Below, in pieces: positions 56,060-64,000 of a DNA stretch of 64,000 nucleotides. The notes beneath the pieces are model-generated. The model was not told the origin of the DNA, did no database searches, and was given only the letters and a program-made list of their open reading frames with translations. Source of the DNA: Paraburkholderia tropica (GTDB taxonomy: Bacteria > Pseudomonadota > Gammaproteobacteria > Burkholderiales > Burkholderiaceae); NCBI RefSeq assembly GCF_900109265.1, contig NZ_FNZM01000001.1:1-64000 (forward strand), given 5' to 3'. The stretch's first letter is position 1. Each line of letters opens with the position of its first letter. Made by a program: the position numbers and the translations under genes.

Positions 56060-58450
56060 ATGAGGCGAGAGCAACTGCGCGTGAGCGGGATCGTGCAAGG
56101 CGTCGGGTTCAGACCGTTCGTCTGGCGGCTCGCGCAACGCTTCGGCCTGACGGGCGAGGTGCGCAACGACGCGAGCGCCGTGCGGATCGACGTGCAGGGC
56201 ACGCGCGCGGCGCTGAGCGCGTTTCGCGCAGCGCTCGCGCAGGAAGCGCCGCCGCGCGCGCGCATCGATGCGATCGATACCGAACGCGCGCAACCGCTCG
56301 ATACGGCGGCGCGCCAGGGTTTTCGCATCGTCGAAAGCGGCGAGGCGCGCACGCGCGACGGCGAAATGGCAACCGATAGCGCGATCTGCCACGCCTGCCT
56401 CGCGGAGATCTTCGACGCGGGCGACCGCCGCCATCGCTACGCGCTGAACAGTTGCTGCGATTGCGGCCCGCGCTACACCGTCACGCGCACGCTGCCGTTC
56501 GACCGCGCCAACACGAGCATGGCGCCGTTCGCGCCGTGCGCCGATTGCGCCGCCGACTACGCCGATCCCGCGAACCGGCGCTTTCACGCCGAACTGATCG
56601 CGTGCCCCGCCTGCGGACCGCGCTTGCGTTTCGAAGCACCGCTGGGCGTCGCGCGCCGCGATCACGCCGATCACACCGATCCCGTCGCTGACGCGTGGCG
56701 AGCGATTGCGCGCGGCGAGATCGTCGCGGTCGAAGGACTCGGCGGCTTCCAGCTGATCTGCGACGCGACGCAGCCCGACGCCGTCGCGCGCTTACGCGCC
56801 CGCAAGCGGCGGCCCGCGAAACCGTTCGCGCTGCTCGCGCTCAACGCCGCTTCGGCGGCCCGCTGGATCGTCTGCGACGCCGCCACGCACGCGCTGCTCG
56901 ACGCGCCCGCGCGACCCGTCGTCGTCGCCGCGCGATGCGACAACAACGCGCTCAGCGGCATCGCGCCCGGTCTCGCGCAACTCGGCGTGATGCTGCCGTG
57001 CACGCCGCTTCAATATCTGCTGTTCCACGAAGCGCTCGGCCGTCCGTCGGGCGACGCCTGGCGCGACGCGAACCAACCCACGCTGCTGGTCGCCACGAGT
57101 GCGAACGTCTCGGGCGAGTCGCTCGAAATCGATCCTGCGCACGCGCGCGACGCGCTCGCCGGTATCGCCGATGCCATGCTGTTTCACGACCGCGCGATCG
57201 TCGCGCGTTGCGACGACAGCGTGCTGCTCGCCGCCAACGCCGACGACGCTGACCACGCTGACGCCGCCGCCCCGCAAGCGCCGCCGCCGCTGCGGCGCGC
57301 GCGCGGTTACGCGCCGCAAGCGCTCGCGCTGCCGCACGCGGGGCCGTCCGTGCTCGCGCTCGGTGCGCATCTGAAAAGCACCGTCACGCTCACGCAAGGC
57401 GCGCGCGCGTTCGTCTCGCCTTACCTCGGCGACCTCACGAGCGCGGCGGCGTGCGCCGCGCTCGACGCCGCCGCGAACCGGCTCGTCGATGCCTGCGGCG
57501 CGCCGCCCGCCGCGCTCGCCTGCGACCTCCAGCCCGATCTTTACTCGACGCGCCTCGCTCATACGCTGGCCGCGCGCTGGAACGTGCCTGTCGTGCCGGT
57601 GCAGCATCACCACGCGCACATCGCCGCCGTGCTGGCCGAGCACGGTCACGCGGATGTGGCGCTCGGCGTCGCGCTCGACGGCTTCGGTCACGGCGACGAC
57701 GGCACGGCGTGGGGCGGCGAGTTGCTGCGCGTCGATCCCGGCCGTGCGACGCGTCTCGGTCATCTCACGCCGCTGGCGCTGCCCGGCGGCGATCTGGCGG
57801 CGCGCTCGCCCGCGCGCATGGCGCTCGCGCTGCTCGATCGACTCGATCGGCTTGATCGTGCCGATGCACACGCCAGCACCGCGAACCGCACTCCGCCCGG
57901 CATCGACGCCGCCACGGCCGCACGTCTGCGCGCGCAACTCGCCAGCGGCTTCCACTGCCCGCCGACCACGAGCCTCGGCCGCTGGTTCGACGCCATCGCC
58001 GGACTCGCGGGCGTCTGCGCGGAGCAAAGCTATAGCGGCGAAGCCGCGCTGCGCCTCGAAGCGCTCGCGCGCCCGTGCGCGCCGCTCGTTGACGGCTGGC
58101 GTCTCGACGGCGGCAACCTCGATCTCCTGCCGCTCGCGCACTGGCTCGCCGCCCAAACTGAAGCCGCGACCATCGCGAGCGTCTGGCACGCCACGCTCGG
58201 CCATGCGCTTGGTGCGTGGATCGCCCAGGCCGCGCGCGCGCACAACCTGAACGTGGTCGCGCTCGGCGGCGGCTGCTGCGCCAACCGGCTGCTGATGCGC
58301 GCGCTCGCCGACGCGCTGCGCGCATCGAACCTCACTCTGTTCACCGCACGCGCGCTGCCCAGCGGCGACGATGCGATCAGCTACGGCCAGGCGTGGGCCG
58401 TCATCCAGCAACTCACATCGTCCGCCACCGTCACGCGGACGACACCCTAA
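56060..58450 (+). CDS. hypF: Carbamoyltransferase HypF
   Basis: HypF makes the thiocarbamate precursor of the active-site cyanide ligands from carbamoyl phosphate. The 796-residue protein has an acylphosphatase domain (about 1-92, VQGVGFRPFVWRLA), two zinc fingers (CHACL..CCDCG and CADCA..CPACG, about 111-190), a YrdC-like nucleotide-binding domain (about 210-400) and a Kae1-like C-terminal domain (QHHHAHIAAVLAEHG). ATG at 56060 was chosen; the upstream open frame overlaps hypB. It lies 28 bases after hypB. Confidence 0.95.
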   Translation: MRREQLRVSGIVQGVGFRPFVWRLAQRFGLTGEVRNDASAVRIDVQGTRAALSAFRAALAQEAPPRARIDAIDTERAQPLDTAARQGFRIVESGEARTRDGEMATDSAICHACLAEIFDAGDRRHRYALNSCCDCGPRYTVTRTLPFDRANTSMAPFAPCADCAADYADPANRRFHAELIACPACGPRLRFEAPLGVARRDHADHTDPVADAWRAIARGEIVAVEGLGGFQLICDATQPDAVARLRARKRRPAKPFALLALNAASAARWIVCDAATHALLDAPARPVVVAARCDNNALSGIAPGLAQLGVMLPCTPLQYLLFHEALGRPSGDAWRDANQPTLLVATSANVSGESLEIDPAHARDALAGIADAMLFHDRAIVARCDDSVLLAANADDADHADAAAPQAPPPLRRARGYAPQALALPHAGPSVLALGAHLKSTVTLTQGARAFVSPYLGDLTSAAACAALDAAANRLVDACGAPPAALACDLQPDLYSTRLAHTLAARWNVPVVPVQHHHAHIAAVLAEHGHADVALGVALDGFGHGDDGTAWGGELLRVDPGRATRLGHLTPLALPGGDLAARSPARMALALLDRLDRLDRADAHASTANRTPPGIDAATAARLRAQLASGFHCPPTTSLGRWFDAIAGLAGVCAEQSYSGEAALRLEALARPCAPLVDGWRLDGGNLDLLPLAHWLAAQTEAATIASVWHATLGHALGAWIAQAARAHNLNVVALGGGCCANRLLMRALADALRASNLTLFTARALPSGDDAISYGQAWAVIQQLTSSATVTRTTP

Positions 58451-58462
58451 GGAATCCGCATC

Positions 58463-58702
58463 ATGTGTCTTGCGATGCCCGTCGAGGTCATCGAACTCTT
58501 GCCGGAACAGCGCGCGCGAGCGAGCGTCGATGGCGTCACGCGCGAGATCTCGCTCGCGCTCGTCGACAACGTCGTACCCGGCGACTTCGTCCTCCTGCAC
58601 GTAGGTTTCGCGATCGGCAAGCTCGACCGCGCCGCCGCCGAAGCCACGCTCGCGCAACTGGCCGAACTGGGCCGCCAACCCGGCGAGGGCGCCACGCCAT
58701 GA
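58463..58702 (+). CDS. hypC: Hydrogenase assembly chaperone HypC
   Basis: HypC carries the Fe(CN)2CO unit from HypD to the large subunit. The 79-residue protein begins MCLAMPVEV with the essential Cys2 and has the typical PGDFVLLHVGFAIGKLD segment (about 39-53). It lies 12 bases after hypF and overlaps hypD by ATGA. With HupF it is the second HypC-family member in this cluster. Confidence 0.95.
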   Translation: MCLAMPVEVIELLPEQRARASVDGVTREISLALVDNVVPGDFVLLHVGFAIGKLDRAAAEATLAQLAELGRQPGEGATP

Positions 58703-59856
58703 AATACGTCGACGACTTCCGCAACAGCGAAATCGCGCGCGGCATGGCGGCGCGCATTCACCGCGCCGTCGAACGCCGCCGCCGCTACCGGCTCATGGAG
58801 TTTTGCGGCGGTCACACGCACGCGATCGCGCGCTACGGCCTCACCGCGCTGCTGCCGCCGCAGATCGAGCTGATTCACGGTCCCGGCTGCCCGGTCTGCG
58901 TGCTGCCGGTCGGCCGCGTCGACAGCGCGATCGAACTCGCGCTCGACCACGGCGTCACGCTCTGCACCTACGGCGACACGCTGCGCGTGCCGGGCTCGAA
59001 GCGCATGAGTCTGTACAAGGCGCGCGCGGCGGGCGCGGACGTGCGCGTCGTGTATTCGGTTTCCGACGCGATCGCGCTCGCGAAAGCCGAGCCCGCGCGC
59101 GAGGTGGTGTTCTTCGGCATCGGCTTCGAGACCACCACGCCGCCCACCGCGCTCGCGCTCGCCCAGGCGCGCGAGATGGCGCTCGATAACTTCAGCGTGT
59201 TCGGCAACCACGTGCTCACGCCCGCCGCCATGCGCCATCTGCTGGCCGAGGACGCCGACCAGAGCGCGCGGCTCGACGGCTTCATCGGGCCGTCGCACGT
59301 GAGCACGGTGATCGGCGTGGCGCCTTATCGCGCCATCTCGCGCGACTTCGTGAAGCCCGTCGTGATCGCCGGGTTCGAGCCGCTCGACGTGCTGCAATCC
59401 GTGCTGATGCTCGTCGAGCAGATCAACCAATGTCGCGCCGACACCGAAAACCAGTTCACGCGCGCCGTGACCGAAGCGGGCAACACGCGCGCCCAGGCGC
59501 TCGTGCACGCGGCGTTCGAAACGCGCGAGAGCTTCGAATGGCGCGGGCTCGGCGCGGTGCCGCAAAGCGCGCTCGCGATTCGCTCCGAGTTCGCGCGCTG
59601 GGACGCGGAACGCCGCTATGCGCTCGTGCCGCGCGTCGCCGCCGACGTCAAGACCTGCCAATGCGGCGCGATCCTGCGCGGCTGCGCGAAGCCGAGCGAC
59701 TGCAAGCTGTTCGCCACCGTCTGCACGCCCGCCACGCCGTTTGGCGCCTGCATGGTGTCGAGCGAAGGTGCGTGCGCCGCGCACTATCAATACGGCCGCT
59801 TCGTCGCGCCCGCCCTTTCCTCCGCACGCGCGCCGCGCGCCGTGACATCCGCATGA
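58699..59856 (+). CDS. hypD: Hydrogenase maturation factor HypD
   Basis: HypD holds the iron while cyanide and CO ligands are attached, together with HypC and HypE. The 385-residue protein has the conserved EFCGGHTHAI (about 34-43), GPGCPVCVLP (about 63-72, the redox cysteine pair) and GIGFETTTPPTALA. The C-terminal [4Fe-4S] cysteines are in CQCGAILRGC, DCKLFATVC and FGACMVSSEGAC. It starts inside the hypC stop codon and is followed by hypE after seven bases. Confidence 0.95.
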   Translation: MKYVDDFRNSEIARGMAARIHRAVERRRRYRLMEFCGGHTHAIARYGLTALLPPQIELIHGPGCPVCVLPVGRVDSAIELALDHGVTLCTYGDTLRVPGSKRMSLYKARAAGADVRVVYSVSDAIALAKAEPAREVVFFGIGFETTTPPTALALAQAREMALDNFSVFGNHVLTPAAMRHLLAEDADQSARLDGFIGPSHVSTVIGVAPYRAISRDFVKPVVIAGFEPLDVLQSVLMLVEQINQCRADTENQFTRAVTEAGNTRAQALVHAAFETRESFEWRGLGAVPQSALAIRSEFARWDAERRYALVPRVAADVKTCQCGAILRGCAKPSDCKLFATVCTPATPFGACMVSSEGACAAHYQYGRFVAPALSSARAPRAVTSA

Positions 59857-59863
59857 GATCCGC

Positions 59864-60928
59864 ATGACTGCCTTGCCGACCTCTCCCCGTCAGCCCGAAT
59901 TCGGCCGCAAACTCGACCTCAAGCAAGGCCGCATCGACCTCACGCACGGCGCGGGCGGACGCGCGAGCGCCCAGCTCGTCGCCGAGCTGTTCGCGCCCGC
60001 GTTCGCCAACGAATGGCTCGCACAAGGCAACGATCAGGCCATCGTGCCGATGCCCGCGGGCCGCCTCGCGCTCACGACCGACAGCCACGTGGTCGCGCCG
60101 CTTTTCTTTCCGGGCGGCGACATCGGCACGCTCGCCGTGAACGGCACCGTCAACGATCTCGCCGTGGGCGGCGCGACGCCGCTCTATCTGACGGCCGGGT
60201 TCATCCTCGAAGAAGGGCTCGCGCTCGCCGATCTCGCGCGAGTGGTGACATCGATGGCGCAAGCCGCGCGCGCGGCCAACGTGCGCATCGTGGCCGGCGA
60301 CACGAAAGTGGTCGAGCGCGGCAAGGCGGACGGCGTGTTCATCACCACGGCGGGCGTGGGCGTGGTGCCGGAAGGCGTGCGGCTCGACGGCGCGCAGGCG
60401 CGTCCCGGCGACGCCGTGCTGGTCTCCGGCGCGCTTGCCGAGCACGGCCTCGCGGTGCTCTCGCAGCGCGAGAATCTGGGCTTCGACAGCAGCATCGTGT
60501 CCGATTGCGCGGCGCTCAACGGCTTGACGGCGGCGATGCTCGCGGCGTGCCCGTCGCTGCGGCTGATGCGCGACCCCACGCGCGGCGGCCTCGGCAACAC
60601 GCTCAATGAGATCTGCGCGCAGTCGGACGTGGGCATGCGGCTCGACGAAACCGCGCTGCCGCTGCGCGCGCCCGTGCGGGCCGCGTGCGAGTTCTACGGC
60701 CTCGATCCGCTCTATATCGCCAACGAAGGCAAGCTGATCGCGGTGTGCGCCGATGAAGACGCCGACGCGCTGCTCGCGGTCATGCGCGCGCATCCGCTGG
60801 GCCGTGATGCGGTGCGTATCGGCACGGTCATCGACGACGCGTATCGCTTCGTACGCCTGACGACGTCGTTCGGCGGCGAACGTCTGGTCGACTGGCTGCA
60901 CGGCGAAATGCTGCCGCGCATCTGCTGA
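59864..60928 (+). CDS. hypE: Hydrogenase maturation factor HypE
   Basis: HypE dehydrates the thiocarboxamide on its own C-terminal cysteine to thiocyanate, the cyanide donor. The 354-residue protein of the PurM/AIRS fold has DLTHGAGGRAS (about 25-35), TTDSHVV (about 70-76) and the nucleotide-binding VSGALAEHG. The C-terminus is PRIC, carrying the required terminal cysteine. It is the last gene of the hydrogenase cluster and is followed by a long hairpin. Confidence 0.95.
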   Translation: MTALPTSPRQPEFGRKLDLKQGRIDLTHGAGGRASAQLVAELFAPAFANEWLAQGNDQAIVPMPAGRLALTTDSHVVAPLFFPGGDIGTLAVNGTVNDLAVGGATPLYLTAGFILEEGLALADLARVVTSMAQAARAANVRIVAGDTKVVERGKADGVFITTAGVGVVPEGVRLDGAQARPGDAVLVSGALAEHGLAVLSQRENLGFDSSIVSDCAALNGLTAAMLAACPSLRLMRDPTRGGLGNTLNEICAQSDVGMRLDETALPLRAPVRAACEFYGLDPLYIANEGKLIAVCADEDADALLAVMRAHPLGRDAVRIGTVIDDAYRFVRLTTSFGGERLVDWLHGEMLPRIC

Positions 60929-60959
60929 AAAGGAAGCGAGCCGGGCGCGGTGGCTTTGC

Positions 60960-60995
60960 GCCGCGCGTCCGCTTCATCGTGTGCGGACGCGCGGC
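60960..60995. terminator. 13-bp perfect hairpin between hypE and the penicillin-binding protein gene
   Basis: GCCGCGCGTCCGC and GCGGACGCGCGGC pair around a 10-base loop. The stem is very stable but there is no T-tract in either direction, so it may act as a transcript end-protector or a non-canonical terminator for the convergent genes. Confidence 0.5.
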
Positions 60996-61015
60996 CGAGC
61001 CGCCTGGTCAGATCG

Positions 61016-63643
61016 TCAATTGTTCTGCGGCGGCGTGTACTGCGCGGGCGCGCCGCCGCTCGAATCGGAATCGTCGGGCGTGGGCGTCGGCGCGAGCGAG
61101 GGCTCCTGCGGCGGATAAGGCGGCAATTGCTGCGACGCGCCCGACGGCCCGAGAATCGGCGGCTCGCTCGACGACGGCGTTTGCGGCGCGGTGCCGTTGA
61201 GAATCGCCGCCGCGCGCGCCGCATCAGACGCGGCAGCCGCCGATGCCGGCGAGATCGCCGAAGCCGACGACGCAGACGAAGCCGCCGCCACGCCGCTCGA
61301 CGGCGGCACTTCGGCGGGCTCCGGCGCAGGCTCGGGCGCACGCTTGATCGGCGTACCCGGGCGCGGCGCCTCGGCCTTTTCCTTCGACGCAAACAGCGTA
61401 TCCATCCACGCCTTGAGCTTGTCGCGGAACTGCTCGAACGCGCCCGGCGTCACTTCGGTATCGAAGCGCGCATGCGGATCAACGATGCGCGAGCGGAACG
61501 CGCGCTGGAAGAAGTCGCCGACGATCGGCAGCGCGCTGCGCGCGCCCTGGCCCCAGTAGTCGCTGTTGAGCGTCACGCGGCCGTCGTCGAAACCGACCCA
61601 CGCGCCCGCCACCAGTTGCGGGTCCATGAGGATGAACCAGCCGTCCGCGTTGTCCTGCGTGGTGCCGGTCTTGCCCGCGACGTCAGCCCGAATGCCGAAG
61701 CGCGTGCGGATGCTCGAACCCGTGCCGCGATTCACGACGTCGCGCATCGTGTCGAGCAGCGTGCGGTCCGCCGACGCCGACAAGGCGCGCTCGGGCGAAG
61801 CGCTGCCGAACTGCGCGAGCACCTCGCCCTTGCTGTCCTCGATGCTCGTGACCATGCGCGGCTCCAGATACTCGCCGTCGTTCGCGATGGTGCTGTACGC
61901 CGAGACCATTTCCTTGAGCGTGACCGGACTCGTGCCGAGCGCGAGCGACGGCACCGCGTTGAGCTGGCTGTCGCGCACGCCCATCGCACGCGCGAGACGC
62001 GCGACCTTGTCCGGCCCCACCGCCTGCATCACCTGAGCGGTGATGCGGTTGCGCGAGAACGCGAGCGCGTCGCGCAGCGTCATCGGCTTGTTGCTGGGCG
62101 GCACGTCGTCGTTCGGACGCCAGATTTCGCCGCCTTCGAGCGGCATTTCCACCGCCTGGTCGATGACCGTGTCGGTCGGCTTCGCGCCGTTCGCGAAGGC
62201 CGCGCCGTACACGAAGGCCTTGAACGTCGAGCCCGGCTGACGGCGCGCCTGCTGCACGTGATCGAACGGCTCGTCCTGGAAGTCGCGGCTACCGACCCAC
62301 GCCTTGATCTGGCCGTCGCGCGGATCGATCGCGACGAAACCGGCCTGCACGTCGGTCTTGTCCTTGCAGAGCGCGCGCATGAACGCGCGGTTGGCCGCGA
62401 GCTGCTTGAGCGCGTCGTCGTCGTTCGCACCGGCGTCGCGCGCGCTCTTGTAGTCGGGCGTTTCGCGCATGAAGGTCTTGAACAGATCGTTGCTCGCCGA
62501 ACAGCCGTTACGGCCGCTCCACGCGCCGTTCGCGATGCCCTGCAACTGGTTCGCGTGCTGCTTGAGCGCGGCCGTCGCCATCGCCTGCAGACGCGAATCG
62601 ATCGTCGTGTGCACGACGAGGCCATCGGAATAGATGTTGTAGTCGTTACGGTCGGCCCACGCGATCAGCCATTTGCGCAGTTGCTGCGCGAAGTGCGGCG
62701 CGGGGCCGGGCGGCTCGGTCTGACGCTCGAAGTCGAGGCGCAGCGGCTGCTTCGAGAGCGTCGCGGACTGCGCCGGCGTGAGCTTGCCGTACTTCACCAT
62801 CTGGCCGAGCACGGTGTTGCGGCGCGCGAGCGCGCGCTCGGGATTGATCACCGGGTTGTAGTAGGCGTTGCCCTTGAGCATGCCGGTGAGCGTCGCGGCC
62901 TGGAGGACCGTGAGCTGATCCGCCGACACGCCGAAGTACGTGCGCGCCGCCATCTCGATGCCGAACGCGTTGTACAGGAACGGCACCGTGTTCAGATAGG
63001 TTTCGAGAATCTGCGGCTTGCTGTAGACGGCCTCGATCTTGAAGGCCGTGATCGCTTCCTTGATCTTGCGCGTGAGCGTGGGCGCGCGGCCGATTTCGTC
63101 GGGATAGAGATTGCGCGCGAGCTGCTGCGTGATGGTCGAGCCGCCCTGGCGGTCACCCGAGAAGGTGTGCAGCGCCGCGCCCGCCGTGCGCTTGAAGTCG
63201 ATGCCGTGATGCTCGTAGAAGCGGTGGTCTTCCGTCGAGATCAGCGCGTCGACCATGTGCGGCGAAATCTGGGCGAGCGGCACCCATTCGCGGTTCGACG
63301 GCTTGAATTCGGCGAGCACCTTGCCGTCCGCCGACAGAATCTGCGCCGGCCGGTCGACGCGCGCCTTGCGGATGTCGCCGATGCTGGGCGTGAACGGAAT
63401 CAGCACCAGCACGTAGAGCAGCATGGCCGCCGGCAGCGCGCCGATGGCGAACAGCACGCCGCGCCGCGTCGGATGGCGCAGGTGATGCAGCCCGCGCGCG
63501 AGGCGCGGACGCGCGAAGGCGCAGACGCTCGCCGCAGCGGGCTGGAGACGGGAGGACAACTTCGCGACGAGGTCGCGGATGAACGGCACGGAACGCTTCA
63601 CGCGGGGCTTCGGGGTCGGCTGGCAAAGCGTGCATCGTACCAA
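61016..63643 (-). CDS. Class A penicillin-binding protein (PBP1A-type)
   Basis: This bifunctional peptidoglycan synthase of about 875 residues has a membrane helix (about 63-83). The GT51 transglycosylase domain (about 110-290) shows its catalytic Glu in STEDHRFYEHHG (residue 138) and QGGSTITQQLARNLYP. The transpeptidase domain has the nucleophile in GSTFK (Ser472), then FSRN and KTGTT. The C-terminal 130 residues are rich in Pro, Ala and Ser and are low complexity. The start is uncertain: TTG at 63643 lacks a ribosome binding site and GTG at VKRSVPFIRD is an alternative. The protein is in the inner membrane facing the periplasm. Confidence 0.9.
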   Translation of the reverse strand: MVRCTLCQPTPKPRVKRSVPFIRDLVAKLSSRLQPAAASVCAFARPRLARGLHHLRHPTRRGVLFAIGALPAAMLLYVLVLIPFTPSIGDIRKARVDRPAQILSADGKVLAEFKPSNREWVPLAQISPHMVDALISTEDHRFYEHHGIDFKRTAGAALHTFSGDRQGGSTITQQLARNLYPDEIGRAPTLTRKIKEAITAFKIEAVYSKPQILETYLNTVPFLYNAFGIEMAARTYFGVSADQLTVLQAATLTGMLKGNAYYNPVINPERALARRNTVLGQMVKYGKLTPAQSATLSKQPLRLDFERQTEPPGPAPHFAQQLRKWLIAWADRNDYNIYSDGLVVHTTIDSRLQAMATAALKQHANQLQGIANGAWSGRNGCSASNDLFKTFMRETPDYKSARDAGANDDDALKQLAANRAFMRALCKDKTDVQAGFVAIDPRDGQIKAWVGSRDFQDEPFDHVQQARRQPGSTFKAFVYGAAFANGAKPTDTVIDQAVEMPLEGGEIWRPNDDVPPSNKPMTLRDALAFSRNRITAQVMQAVGPDKVARLARAMGVRDSQLNAVPSLALGTSPVTLKEMVSAYSTIANDGEYLEPRMVTSIEDSKGEVLAQFGSASPERALSASADRTLLDTMRDVVNRGTGSSIRTRFGIRADVAGKTGTTQDNADGWFILMDPQLVAGAWVGFDDGRVTLNSDYWGQGARSALPIVGDFFQRAFRSRIVDPHARFDTEVTPGAFEQFRDKLKAWMDTLFASKEKAEAPRPGTPIKRAPEPAPEPAEVPPSSGVAAASSASSASAISPASAAAASDAARAAAILNGTAPQTPSSSEPPILGPSGASQQLPPYPPQEPSLAPTPTPDDSDSSGGAPAQYTPPQNN

Positions 63644-63693
63644 AACTGCCGGACGCGGCTTTCATCGGGCCTGCGGGCGACGTGGACGCGCGC

Positions 63694-63990
63694 TCAGAAA
63701 ATCAGCGACAGCGCGATAGCCATCCAGACCGCCAGCGCGCCCGCGAGAAAGACACGCCGGGCCAGCAGGAAGCGCGTTTCGTCGCCGGGCGGCGCGGGCG
63801 AGGTGGCGAGCCACGGCACGCTCGCGAGACAGGCGAAGCCCGCCAGCGCGATCACGACGACCATGCGGTCGGCGATCCGCCACGGCGTGGGCTCGTGCAA
63901 GCCCCAATATCCGAGGAAGACGATGCCGATCGAGAACATCGTCGACGCGGCCGAACTCAGTGCGACGACCGATCCGGTCGGTGATTGCAT
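63694..63990 (-). CDS. Small membrane protein of unknown function
   Basis: This 98-residue protein is mostly hydrophobic, with three apparent helices (about 13-30, 43-62 and 78-97). I do not recognise the family. The ATG at 63990 is preceded by GAGG, so it may be complete, but the window ends ten bases upstream and a longer form cannot be excluded. It is upstream of and on the same strand as the penicillin-binding protein gene, 50 bases away. Confidence 0.6.
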   Translation of the reverse strand: MQSPTGSVVALSSAASTMFSIGIVFLGYWGLHEPTPWRIADRMVVVIALAGFACLASVPWLATSPAPPGDETRFLLARRVFLAGALAVWMAIALSLIF

Positions 63991-64000
63991 GGCGAACCTC

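Overview
The window is high-GC DNA (about two thirds G+C by eye) with dense, short-spaced operons. Gene content and order point to a Burkholderiaceae genome, most likely a Paraburkholderia/Burkholderia-type organism. The sdhC, GntR regulator and mdh run followed by a CitE-like lyase, PrpD and AcnA is familiar from secondary chromosomes of that group. I see no insertion sequences, phage genes, CRISPR arrays or tRNA/rRNA genes.

Layout. (1) 1-9375 is a TCA-cycle block: sdhC (cut by the window edge) and a GntR-family regulator on the minus strand, then mdh, a CitE-like CoA-ester lyase, a small MliC-like periplasmic protein, prpD and acnA on the plus strand. (2) 9437-15716 holds an orphan NarL/FixJ-type response regulator (minus), then a TetR regulator with a complete tripartite ABC efflux system (HlyD-like adaptor, ATPase, ABC-2 permease, NodT-type outer-membrane factor). 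(3) 15739-20927 is a tricarballylate/citrate module, tcuR-tcuA-tcuB-tcuC, all on the minus strand. (4) 21119-24011 has an AzlCD amino-acid exporter and a divergent amidase. (5) 24077-30253 is a polyamine-type ABC importer (four genes, minus) with a divergent MocR-type regulator. (6) 30486-32929 is ubiU-ubiV-ubiT, the oxygen-independent ubiquinone hydroxylation genes. (7) 33048-45046 contains a large AsmA/DUF748 protein, a DUF1254 lipoprotein, a copper P-type ATPase with a CueR-type promoter, a Cache-domain chemoreceptor and a parvulin-type prolyl isomerase. (8) 45733-60928 is a nickel permease and a full uptake [NiFe]-hydrogenase cluster, hupSLCDFGHIJK-hypABFCDE. (9) 61016-63990 has a class A penicillin-binding protein and a small membrane protein.

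The most coherent story is a low-oxygen respiration theme. UbiU, UbiV and UbiT keep all the known cysteine ligands for ubiquinone synthesis without O2. The hydrogenase small subunit has the six-cysteine pattern around the proximal cluster that marks O2-tolerant group 1d enzymes, and its cytochrome b subunit would feed electrons to the quinone pool. A near-consensus FNR/Anr box lies upstream of ubiU. A perfect TTGAC-N4-GTCAA box sits upstream of hupS, 29 bases before a plausible -10 element, which is the class II activator position. The hydrogenase genes are tightly coupled by ATGA or TGATG overlaps and carry all maturation factors in one transcriptional direction.

Other points of interest are a 20-bp perfect palindrome next to a strong sigma70-like promoter between the GntR gene and mdh, direct repeats in front of the MocR gene, a pair of diverged repeats carrying DnaA-box-like sequences in the long gap before the nickel permease, and a HypB whose 22-histidine stretch is encoded by exact 36-bp tandem repeats.
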